From: Darksidea phi
Lineage: Eukaryota; Ascomycota; Dothideomycetes; Pleosporales; Lentitheciaceae
Length of the DNA: 64,000 nucleotides
NCBI GenBank assembly: GCA_030770425.1
Contig: JASJFT010000003.1
Coordinates: 310,001 to 374,000, forward strand
Direction of reading: 5' to 3'
A model generated the notes under the pieces. The model ran no database searches. It was not told the DNA's origin and saw only the letters and a list, made by a program, of their open reading frames with translations. Positions 23,718 to 34,213 of this stretch are shown here, in pieces; the stretch's first letter is position 1; every line of letters begins with the position of its first letter. Made by a program: the position numbers and the translations under genes.

Positions 23718-25626
23718 TCATATGGAAAGTTGCAGAGAATCCATCATCTTTTCGATCTGACAAACCACGTCGCTGTACACAGCTGCTTGTAAGCCCTTGC
23801 TGCTAAGTTCAGTCCCGAACCCAAAATTACACTGCAGGCATTTCTGCGCAATTCGCGCATAATCAGGCCCCAAGGGAATTCTCGCAGAAGCAAGGCGTCG
23901 CGCAGCGAAAACAGGGTTGTTGAGATCCCTTGGAGTCATTTTCTGCTCGAGCGATTTCCAGTGCGCAATTTCCAGTAGTGCGACGCCGAGATAAAAGAGC
24001 GTCGTATTGTTTATACCGAGCTGCACTTCCTCGCTGACTGTTGCTTCCGCGCATTGTACTCCTTCCATGGCCAGCGAATGTGATTCTAGGCGGATCGACG
24101 AGAGATGTGAACTGAGATGGAGAGTCTTTAATGTCGTCTCGTCGAAGACGCCTCGAGTGCCAAGATAGCTTATTTCTTGCAGCCGCCAGTGTCTAGGCAG
24201 CCAAGGAGTGTCGTGGAATTGAAGAACTGCTAGAGCGGTCCTGTGTGCTAGTTTGAGTTGGTCTTTGATAGAGAGAACGTCATCGGGATCCTGTCCCATG
24301 ATATCCGGAATCGAGAAAAAGGCAGTCTGTTTCGGATCCTTTTGTCGAGTACTTGCAGATAACGCCTCCTTTTGATAATAGAACAGGTGTCTATACATTT
24401 GCGGTGTTTCCAAGTAGCCTACGCATTGACTAGGGATGGAACCGTTGCGGGCATGTAAAGTCCTCCTCAAGTATTGACAGATGTTGTTGGACTGACAGAG
24501 ATTCAACAAAGAGATGGCCTCTTGCGGGGATATACCCGAACAAGCGGGAGGCAAGTCTCCGGTTAGGGAAGGACCGGTGAAAAGAGCTTCCTCGGCATCG
24601 TTACCGAGGAAACGAACTCGTTTCTTCTTCTTTCTGCATGCCGTAAATTCTGTGAGATCAGACGAAGCCTTTTTTTTCAACTGCATTTGCGGCAAGAGTT
24701 GAGCGACTTCATTAGCACTCGAGACTCTCGTAGTGCATTCAGTAGCATCCATGATTGTCGACTGCACGTAGAGCCATATCGGAGCCTCGTTATTGCATTC
24801 TCCAGATACCTCATGACAAGATATGCCAAGGTCGAGACGGACTTCTGCTTGAATCTCGGCGTCGAGGCATAATTTGGCGCTGTGCTCGCGGTGACCGGGC
24901 TCAGCGCAATATTGGGCACTACAAAGGGCTTCGTGTAGCTTCCGAGAAGCATTTTGAATGAGCTTGAAGCGTGTTGGTAGAGCTCTGGACGGGCAGGTGC
25001 TCTGTTGCTGGAAGGCGCCAATTTGTGATCGAAGATGTTTCAGGTCGGCGTTCCTGTCTCTCAGCTCGGCGAGTGATTTGCGGTACTTGGACTCGTCGAA
25101 AGTGATCTTGACAGCGTCCCGTAGCCGCTTGATGGCTGATTTGATAGACTCACCCTAGAGAATGTAAATGTCAAGTCGGGTGGATAGGGAAGGGCCTGTG
25201 CGGGGCTTGGGGTTGTGCACGGACCTGCTCTTTCCCGTTCTTCAGTACGTCAAACTTCATCAAGTCTACTCTTAACTCATCGACTGTATCCTTTGTCTCC
25301 TCAATGATGCTTTGACAAGGCTGGAAGTTGGGCCCCAACACAGCGTTCAGCCTGTCGTTGAGCTCTTTGCTTGTCCAACGACGATCTGCCTTATCCTTCA
25401 ACATGGCCTCGGTTCCATGTTCATCCTCCACTAGACGCAAAAGTAGGCGGCATTCATTGAGAAAGATGCACTGGTGTACATCTAACCGACGGAAGACTGA
25501 TTTGACCTCTCTCGAATAATGTCGGAACGTGCGCAAGCTGCTGCAGACCGTGGAGTATGCCTTCACAGCTTCGATGAGGATGGGCAATACGCCGAAGACG
25601 AGCCCAGCAACTTCGATACCAGACAT
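23718..25626 (-). CDS. DUF7580-family protein (NLR/prion-associated fungal family)
   Basis: Two exons (25225-25626 and 23718-25154, intron 25155-25224) give 612 residues. The N-terminus MSGIEVAGLVFGVLPILIEA is the hydrophobic helix typical of this family, followed by a helical bundle with the words FRHYSREVKSVFRRLDVHQC and FLNECRLLL. The C-terminal half has the conserved DUF7580 pattern: KLAHRTALAVLQFHDTPWLP, then a strand-rich segment, then NNTTLFYLGVALLEIAHWKS and DYARIAQKCLQCNFGFGTEL. That layout resembles a degenerate protein-kinase fold. A basic KKKKRVRF tract near residue 310 may be a nuclear signal. Such proteins are common in fungal accessory loci and have been linked by domain association to heterokaryon incompatibility. 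The specific role is unknown. It is divergent from the C2H2 gene at 26036. Confidence 0.85.
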
Positions 25627-26035
25627 GATGAACTGCGGCGATGCAAAGATGATGCGGTCGGTAGCCTGTCCGGCGTATATTTGACCTAGCGAGGCATCAG
25701 GCTAAGCCCCGTTGCACTGCCCCCGCACCGCCTCGCATGTTGCCTCATAACCATCCATAGACCTCAAACAACTCCCATTAGCGACGCAAACTTTCCAGCG
25801 CATGTTAGATTCTTTGCGTAGACTAAAAGTCCGCTACAAGAAGTTCTTCTTCTCAAAGAAGCCTTGCCCAGCAGACACCCGGACACGTAAACACTGTTTA
25901 TTCCCCACACACCCGCAAGGCTGAGACCGCAAAGGTAAAAAGAATGGAGAAGCAAGCAAGTGACCGAATGCTGCCATCAAAGTCACCAACACCTTTCGGT
26001 ATGTGCCTACCGAGACAACTTAGCATTAGTTAATT
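25627..26035. promoter_or_regulatory. Shared divergent promoter region of the DUF7580 and C2H2 genes
   Basis: This 409-bp interval separates two divergently oriented genes, so it should hold both promoters. I see no unambiguous TATA box or binding-site cluster. Confidence 0.45.
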
Positions 26036-27739
26036 ATGTTAGAGAACGAAGCTAAAGGGGATGCGAAAACTGCTGCGTTATTGGACGGTCGGGTCAATAG
26101 CGAGCGTCGGAGCAAGCAGACACATCTTGACGCCAGAGCTGGTAAGGCGGGGATTATTTCGCACCTCGTCTGCGCCGCACTCGATGCAGTGAAATGCTTT
26201 TTCGAACTCACTAATAAACCATCAACACCACAACGCGATAAGAACATACTACAGCGGTGTCATTCTATGCTAACCCTTTGGGCGGACGGGCATGGCGTGC
26301 GGACCGGAAGATTAGATGACGTTTTGAGTCGGTCTCAGAACCTTCAAGCCACGACGCTTTCCGTTCTGATCCCAATGTGCAAGGTTCTATTGCATGGTAT
26401 GCCCTTTTAGAGTCTAGTGGCGATTTGTTACTTATGCACTCCAGAGATACAAAGAGCCGCCCCACCATCACCAGAAGATACCAGCCTTGACGATTTCTGC
26501 ATCACGTTTGCAGAGATTTATGGCCAAGCCAAGAGTCTTCTGATCGGGCTAGAAATGGGTACTAGCGAAAGTGACAGCGACAGCGACAGCGACTCAGATG
26601 CCTCCCAAGATGACCTTAAGGAAACGCGAACCAACAACACCATAGACGATATCAAGATGTACACAAATTGTTTGGTAGACCTCGGAGTTGCTCTCGAATG
26701 TCCAGCAGTGGATCCAAAGCATGTCCACGAGACCACACCCCGGGGACTAGAGCCGCGTGAGGCTCATGACTTTTACACGAGACTCATCAGAGACAAATTC
26801 TTGGGTGTGAGTCCGTCCCTGGCGGAGTGCCTTGGGAAAGCCAATTGGGGCCGCTATCAACGCATGCAGAGAGAACGGGAAATCAACGCAAACGGTCTCG
26901 GATCAGCGGATGATCAAGCCAAGTCGCACTCTGCCGGCTCCGAGTTTCAAGATTCTGGTCTAGGTACCTCAGTACCACCTGCGCCTTCATCCTATGCCGA
27001 AACAATTATATCTTTCATGACAAGCGTTGGTGGGGGAAATCGTGTCCCTATTCCGCCTCTCCCAACAGAAGCGAAGAACGGGATACCGTTCGAGTGCAAT
27101 GCTTGTGGCAAATTCGTACGGGCTACAACAAACCGTGATTGGAGGTAAGTGGCCTTGTACCTGTGAAGTTGAATGTTCTAATACCTATCAGAAAACATCT
27201 TTTTCTCGATATCCAACCGTACACTTGCCTGTACGGCGGTTGTGCGTTCGTAATGGCCCCTTTCGCCAACCGTCAGCTATGGAGCACTCACCTTGAAACT
27301 GAGCACAAATTTGGTCCCGATTGGAGAAGCGTCGAATGCCCGCTTTGCCGAGAAGTTACGGCGAATGGAAAAAGCGCTATTCTCATACATTTCGCCCGCC
27401 ACATGGAGGACATCGCTCTTGCAGCTCTTCCGCGTGGAGTCGAGGAGGAGGCACAGTCCGAGACTGAATCTCAATCAGGGTCTGAAGCAGAATCTGGAAT
27501 GTATCTCGGTGCTCTAGATGCACTAGATGCACTAGACGACTCCGAGTTCCTGGACACCCTCAAGCAATACGGAACTGAGACGGAGCCTGAGATCCAGGAA
27601 AGAACACTAGCCCAAGGGTTGAAGGATGAGCTTCGAGAAAGCAAGAACAAAGTCAATCACGAAGTTGAATCGTCCGACAACGATTACGCCCTTACACGGA
27701 ACAGACCTCGGAAACTTCGAGTCAGCCTAATTGATATTA
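26036..27739 (+). CDS. 5' part of a C2H2 zinc-finger gene, split by a retrotransposon
   Basis: Exons 26036-26396, 26445-27144 and 27192-27739 are in phase. The protein has an N-terminal helical region with SVLIPMCKVLLHG, an acidic tract of repeated Ser-Asp (about residues 174-190), and a cysteine/histidine block of the type found in fungal acuF-like C2H2 proteins. That block includes FECNACGKFV, then QPYTCLYGGC, then VECPLCREV and HFARHMEDIALAALP. The present reading frame runs three codons into the retrotransposon LTR and ends at TGA 27748-27750, which gives a 539-residue truncated product. Joining 27739 directly to 33268 keeps the frame, so the original gene encoded about 773 residues with three more zinc fingers. 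Divergent from the DUF7580 gene. Confidence 0.85.
27735..27739. repeat. Target-site duplication, left (TATTA)
   Basis: The same five bases follow the right LTR at 33263-33267. Removing the element and one copy restores the host reading frame. Confidence 0.85.
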
Positions 27740-27900
27740 TGTCACAGTGAGGAATCAGGGTGAATCACTATGAGGGAAAGAAGTGAGAACTGCGGTTGAT
27801 TGTAATAGCTCTGTATAAGAGCAGCTTATATAGAACAGAATACGGCGTAGCAACCAGGAGTAGTCATGTGAGCTGACCTGGTGTGGGAGCTAGCCTGATA
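27740..27900 (-). repeat. Left LTR (element's 3' LTR)
   Basis: It begins TGTCACAGTGAGG on the plus strand and ends CTGATA. The same 161 bases, with mainly C-to-T and G-to-A changes, recur at 33102-33262. The ends TGTCA and TGATA (probably TGACA before mutation) are near-inverted, as usual for LTRs. This copy is less mutated than the right one. Confidence 0.9.
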
Positions 27901-27916
27901 CACCCCCCCACCCTGA
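27901..27916 (-). other. Polypurine tract of the retrotransposon
   Basis: Read on the minus strand, this is a G-rich run (complement of CACCCCCCCACCCTG) lying directly upstream of the element's 3' LTR, where the plus-strand primer should be. Confidence 0.65.
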
Positions 27917-28449
27917 AAGGACAGTAAAAGGGTACCAAATATCAAGAAGTGATAAAAGGATAGGCAAAAAGAGTATAAGCGATCAGAAGGGGGTCCGTTT
28001 AACGCTCCCCTACCCCCCTAGTTCTAGCGAATTAGGAGTAATAATTAAAAAGAAAGTAAAAAGATAGTTACTCTATACGGGAACCGAATCTAGATAAAAA
28101 GTAAGGACTAGCTTATAGCTACTACTATATATAGTTTAGAGAAGTAACTCTAAATATAGCTTCCTTATAAAGGTTTTTCTAAATATATAAAATACCTATA
28201 GGTATTTAAAATTAGATAGAAGGTATAAGATACCCGTAGGTATTAGTATAGGAATTAAACCTACTATACTATTCTTATTTTTATAAGGTTTAATAGTTAA
28301 AAGAAATAGATATACTACTTTAAAGGAGCTTTAAAAGGAGTATATTAGAGCGTATAGACCCCTTAGGAAGATAAATAGATAAGTAAATAGAATAGGGTAG
28401 ATATATAAATAGAATAAAATAAGGTACTTAAAAGAAGTAGTAGTAAATA

Positions 28450-28560
28450 GCTACTTAAGATAGAAGCCTACCCTAGTACTAGACTAGATTAAAGTAGAGT
28501 AGCTAGTTAGAATAGAAGCCTACTCTAGTAGTAGACTAGATAGAAGCTATCCTACTTAAG
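28450..28560. repeat. Imperfect tandem duplication inside the retrotransposon
   Basis: The words AGAAGCCTACCCTAGTACTA and AGAAGCCTACTCTAGTAGTA occur about 50 bp apart with similar flanks. Probably a minor duplication in the element. Confidence 0.4.
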
Positions 28561-31500
28561 ACTACTTAGAATTAATACTAGCTAATTAATTAGCCTTATA
28601 TTAGTTAAAATAAAAGTTTAACTACTTAGAGATATCTTCTAGTCTAAGTTAATAAGTAAAAGCTTTATACTTCTATCTTAAGAGTATCTTAATTAGCCTA
28701 TTAGTCGGTATTTTAGCTATAGAGATCTATTTAATTATTATCTCTTTCTACTCTACTAATTATTAAAGTTATAGCTAATAAATATTAATATATTTAAGCT
28801 TAGATTAAAGCTTTTTAGTAGCTTTAATAACTATTTTAACTATTTACGTATTATTATAATAGATAACTAGTTTAATATTAGTCTTAAAACTTAGTTATTT
28901 AAATAGATTATTTTACTAAATTATATTAAACGCTATTTATAAGAGTAAGTATAATTTAGCTTTAATAATTAATTTAAAAACTATTTATTATTTTATTACC
29001 TTTTAATTAATAGGTATACTAAATAGCTTAAAGAGAAATTTATCTAAGCTTATTCTTATAATTAAATTATTAGTAAATAATATATCTAATATATTATAAA
29101 ATATAAATTTAGTACCTAATTCTTATTCTTTACTTATAAAGAAGGCTTAATAAGTAGACGTATAAGCTAAAGCTTTTATTACTAGATATTAAGTTCCTAT
29201 AATAAATTTCTAAGTATAATAGATAGTATTAATATACTAAGGGCTAGCCCTTATTAGATATATAGAAAGGGTTAAGTAGATTTTTAAGATATTAACTCTC
29301 GTAATTACTATAATATAGGCTATTAATTTAACTAGTTATTAATATATTTTAATAACTAATTCTTCTATTAGTCTAATAAAAGGTTTAAGGTAGATTTTAA
29401 CTATTAATATTTAAGGAAAGTTATTTAAGTCTTTCTTAAGATTAAACTTTATAGTAATCTTATTAATAAATAAGTCTTAAATAAGCTATATATAGTTTTA
29501 CTTTATATCTTATAATATATTATAGTATAGTAGTAAAGGGAGCCTCCCGATCGAGCGTCGAAGGCTTAGGTAAGCGGCGAAATATTAGGCCGGACTCCGA
29601 AGGGCTATCGTCCGGGAGTATCTTTAGCTAGAGCTTATTATCTATCCTATTATATAGTAGATAGAAGAAATAGTTTAATTAATTAATTATTCGGCCGTCT
29701 ATTCTATTAACCCTTCCCTTCTATCCCTCCGACTATGGGTCGTAAGCTCTACTACTCTATCTCTAATATACCTATATACTATAATATATATACTAAGAAA
29801 CTAGTTAAGTTAACCTATTAAATAAAGCTTATAGTATTTTAATAATCTTTTTTTAAACTTCTTATAAATAGTCTTATTTCTTAAATAAACTAAAACTATA
29901 ATATTATCTATATAGAAGAAGATAATAAGACTTTTATTACTATATAGGTATAATATATTTAGTATCCTTCTTAGTCCTAACTAAATAAGAGTTATAGATA
30001 GATCTTAATACTAAAGTAATAGTACTTTTTTTAGTCTATATAATACTCGACATAGTAGTAATAGTAATCTATATTACTTTAAAAAAATTTTAAAAGTATT
30101 ATAATATAACTATTAAGAGATTTTAGTATTTAGAAAAGTATTTATAGTATTATATTAATATATAAGTAGTCTAAATTAAGTAATTAGAACTATTAAAGTT
30201 TTAAAGATTTTAGTAGCTAATATAGTAGTATATATATTACTTTATTAAGTTTATAAATCTCCTTATATAACTAGTCTTACTTTAGTTTTATTAAAGAAGC
30301 TATTCTTATTAAACTTATAAGTATATATCTATATAAGAAATAGGACCTTTATATTTACTATATATAGTATTACTTTTATAAACTTAAAATATCCTTTCTT
30401 CTAGTAGCTATCTATCTTCTTCTATATTACTTCTTAAAACTAGTTATTATATAGATAATTTTAAAGATTCTTATAATATTTTAAAGAATTAGATATAATA
30501 CTCTAGTATAAGTATATTTTTAATAGAGTAGTAATAAGTTTATTTAAGATACTCGGGTCTATAGTAATAGTAAAGACTCTATAATAAATAAAGAGGGCTA
30601 AATTTATACCTTCTCTATCTCTTTCTCTTCCTCTTATTCTTATAGTATTATACGTTAATAATATTAAATATTATCTTCGTCCTAATAAGATATTTATTAT
30701 ATTAATATTAGGATTATATACTTATAAAATATTATTATTATATTAATTTAGTAGATAATTAGATATCTTATATACGTATTAAGCTTAAGATTTAGCTCTT
30801 AGAGTAGAATAAGTAGTAAGAGCTATTATAAATAGTAGGTATACTAGACTACCTTAAACTAAAGGTTTAGATATTAGAAGAATACCTTTAGCTAAAATCT
30901 TTCTTATTATCTAATTAGATTATAATAATAGTATACTTATAGTCTAGTTAATATTAAATCTTTTTTATAAGATTAAATATAACTAGAATAAGAGTACTTT
31001 AAAGTTTATTAAGTAGGTAGATAAGTTCGTACTACTTTAAGTACTAATCTACTATATAAAGATTATACTTATTCCTATTATAATAAAGCTCTTTATAAGA
31101 TATTAAGTATATAAGATTAATAGTAATTTATTAAAAAGAATATATAGCTAGTATTTCTAGTATTTATTATAAGATTTATTAATTTATCTTTATAAGGATA
31201 TAATCCTTATACTTCTTCTAAGTAGAAAATAGTTATCTTTCTTAAAGTTTAAAACCTCTTATTAATTCTTCTAAATATATAATAGTATTAGGTAAAGAAT
31301 ATACCTATATATAATAAATCTAAGTAGTTATAGCCTTAAGATTAGACTTAAGATCCCTTAATAGATATAATACTTAATAAAAAGCTATTATAATTATTAA
31401 TATATTAGTATTTAGACGAGCTAATAAATTAGTATTAATAAGTTAGTATTCTAATTAATATTATAGGATAGTAACTATATTATTTAATAGGTAATAGTAT

Positions 31501-33090
31501 AGGAGATCTTATTCTAAGTTAAAATATATTAATCTCTCTTTAAGTCTTATAAGGTTAAGAATATTAATAAAGAAGTCTTTAACTAGAGTAACTTTTATAA
31601 GTAGGGCTTCTTTAATATTATAAGTCCTCTTAATAGGTATTCTAACTATTTCCTACTTTATAATCTAAATAGCTTAGATTTTAATATATAGAACTTTATT
31701 AAGATTTCTATATTAGGTATAAGTCTATTTTTATAAGTTTTATATATTATAAATATATAGATTTAATTCTAGATCTATTATTTAGTAGTTAATATATAAT
31801 AGGATTATTATTATACTAAAGATACTATATATAATAATATTACTATAATATTAGCTATTATTAGATCTACCTCTTATACTATTATTAAAAGGTATACTAG
31901 AATAGGTATTATAAATTATAATTAACTAAGTTACTAACTTTATATAGACTAATTTATCTTTAGCTTAAGTAATTACTCTATCTATCTAACTTATTATAAT
32001 TAAGTTACCTCTTACTTTAGTAAACTTTATTTTAATATTAAATTTAAATTTCTATAAAGCTAGATATAAAGATAATATAATATAATAGTACTTTATATAC
32101 TAGTATTATTTACTATATAGGTACTTAACTAGGTATTTCTAATTAGAACTAGAACTAGTTTTCTTTAATTTCTTCTCTTAATTTTCTTAGTTTTTTATTA
32201 GCTATACTACTTATATTATATCTATTATTTTAACTATCTCTAATATTATAATAAAGATTTTTAAGGATATATCTTTTATATTTATAACTTAAAGAAATTA
32301 CTCTAAATTTACTATATATACTATAATTATTATTAATTTTAAATCTTTTATATTATAATTAATAGTATTAAAATACTTACGAAGCTTTATAATAGCCTAG
32401 ATCTTATAATACCTATTAGTTACTATTAAAAAGTCTTTCTATACTTAACTACTACTTATTTCTAGTATTAAGAGAAGAGTTATTACTTTTATAATATATA
32501 CCTACTTATTAAGCTAGATATTTATAAAGTATTATATCTATAGTATATTTCCTATCTTTAGATAGAATTAAAAGGGGTAATATAATCTTTTAATTTTCTT
32601 ATATAAGTATATACTATTTAGTCCTTCTAAATTAATAGGATCTAAGCTAATAAGGTAATTAAGACTATATTAATATATATCTCTTTTAAGATCTTATTTT
32701 TTTATATCTATTTCTTATATTTATATTCCTATATCTTAAACTATATTATATAGTTCTTATTAAAGTCTAGCTACTCTAAAATTTATAATTCTTCTAGTAT
32801 AGGTTCTAGGATATTAGTATTTAGGTTATAGTATTACTAGATATTATATACTACTACTTTATCTTTATATTAAAATAGCTAGAGATACTAGTACTCTAGT
32901 TTACTAAGAATAATAGTTATTTTTAAAGACCTCTATACGTCTAGTATAGCTATTATTATATTATATAGTTAAGGCGATAGCGACGATAAGGTTAATAATT
33001 AAATTACGAGGGTTACTAAAAGTAGTAGCTTTCTAAAATAAATAAACTATAGTATTATTAAGAACCTATTATAGGGATAACGGGCACTCC

Positions 33091-33101
33091 GGGCTCATAA
33101 C
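33091..33101 (-). other. Primer binding site matching the anticodon arm of initiator tRNA-Met
   Basis: The plus-strand bases GGGCTCATAAC abut the right LTR. They equal the anticodon-arm sequence of fungal initiator tRNA-Met (GGGCUCAUAAC). For an element read on the minus strand this is exactly where the primer lies. It implies priming by a half tRNA cut in the anticodon loop, as described for Drosophila copia. Confidence 0.75.
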
Positions 33102-33262
33102 TATTATAGTAAGGAATTAGGGTAAATCACTATAAGGGAAAGAAGTGAGAACTACGGTTGATTGTAATAGCTCTGTATGAGAGCAGCTTATATAGAACAG
33201 AATACGGCGTAGCAACCAGGAGTAGTCATGTGAGCTGACCTGGTGTGGGAGCTAGCCTGATA
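33102..33262 (-). repeat. Right LTR (element's 5' LTR)
   Basis: 161 bp, paired with 27740-27900. Compared with that copy it carries more A and T at former G and C positions (for example TATTATAGTAAGG against TGTCACAGTGAGG). Confidence 0.9.
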
Positions 33263-33267
33263 TATTA
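33263..33267. repeat. Target-site duplication, right (TATTA)
   Basis: Identical to 27735-27739. Confidence 0.85.
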
Positions 33268-33980
33268 TCCACCAATGTAGTCACTGCAGCAAAAAGTTCA
33301 AGCACCCTTGTGACCTTGCCAAGCACGAGAAGATACACTCCCGACCCTGGAAGTGTCGCACGGACAAGTGCAAGTACGTCCAGCTTGGTTGGCCGACCGA
33401 GAAGGAGCGCGACAGGCACGAGAACGACAAGCACTCATCTGCCCCTGCACAGTACAAGTGCCTCTATCCACCTTGCACATATGCCTCCAAGCGAGAGTCG
33501 AATTGCAAACAACACATGGAGAAGGCGCATGGCTGGGAATACGTCCGCTCCAAGAGCAACGGACGAAAGAAGCCTCATACCGCTGGTACCGAGCGTGCTC
33601 CGCCCAGTCCTTTGACGCCCTTCCTCGGCACTCCGCATTCTGCAACATTGTCGACGCCAATCACGCCTTTCAATCCGCCACTCCCGGAGCCGATAGGTGA
33701 TATATTTGATCAGCTATTCCGGAGCGCCGCTTACATGCAGTTCGACAGGCAGGATTCTATCACATATACACCAACCCCGGTACTGACGGTTGATACATCT
33801 TTCTTTGGCGACATTCCCCATCCTAGCCCAGCTTGCATCGGGATAGATGATAAGGATACAGAGATTAACGGGCCAACGGACGGCCTCGGAGCCACTATAC
33901 AATCCAAGGAAGACGAGGATGAGGACGAGGGATACGACGAGATCATCTACCCAGATGCACGGCAAGAAAACCACGGATGA
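33268..33980 (+). pseudogene. 3' part of the split C2H2 zinc-finger gene
   Basis: This frame begins right after the target duplication and encodes three C2H2-type fingers: HQCSHCSKKFKHPCDLAKHE, then WKCRTDKCKYVQLGWPTEKE, then YKCLYPPCTYASKRESNCKQ with the closing HMEKAH. A Ser/Pro/Thr-rich and acidic tail follows and stops at 33978-33980. The fingers with the LGWPTEKERDRHENDKH linker are typical of a fungal C2H2 regulator family. The part lacks its own start and promoter, having been cut off from exons at 26036-27739 by the retrotransposon. Unlike the element next to it, this segment shows little sign of RIP. Confidence 0.85.
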
Positions 33981-34213
33981 TGACGGGGGCCGTGGAGACA
34001 AACAAGTGTGCAAAGCAGATGAATAATCTCAAAGGAGATGTTAATGAGTCTTGTATTGAAAACATTTGTACAGCACTTGAGTGCAACTATATGTACACCA
34101 ACATTACTCGAAATGTATGCTACCGTCAACATTACAAAGGAAATATATGCAACCATGAACATTACAAAGAAAAGGTACCGACCATGATCGTCGCAGAAAA
34201 AAAATATATGCTA

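Larger units (their letters stand above)
27740..33262 (-). mobile_element. RIP-mutated Ty1/copia LTR retrotransposon
   Basis: The element is 5523 bp long, with two 161-bp LTRs in direct orientation and a 5-bp target duplication. The interior is extremely AT-rich with no intact frames, as expected after repeat-induced point mutation. Reverse-transcriptase remnants survive on the minus strand. KSLIIFFYIDNIIVL near 29891-29935 is the RIP-altered form of the copia YVDD block. LYRLKKS near 30040 matches the copia LYGLKQS block. A purine-rich tract at 27901-27916 (read on the minus strand) and a tRNA-primer match at 33091-33101 both confirm minus-strand orientation. The element interrupts a C2H2 gene in its coding sequence. 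It is dead: no product can be made. Confidence 0.9.

Noticed and set aside
27740..27902. LTR end placed two bases later, at CA (163-bp LTRs with a 3-bp duplication)
   Set aside because: It gives the same restored gene, but 161-bp LTRs give a usual 5-bp duplication and near-inverted ends TGTCA/TGATA, so I prefer that reading.
29535..29640. GC-richer island inside the retrotransposon, suspected nested insertion
   Set aside because: The island keeps C mainly in CpG and CpC, which RIP spares. No terminal repeats or target duplication are seen around it.
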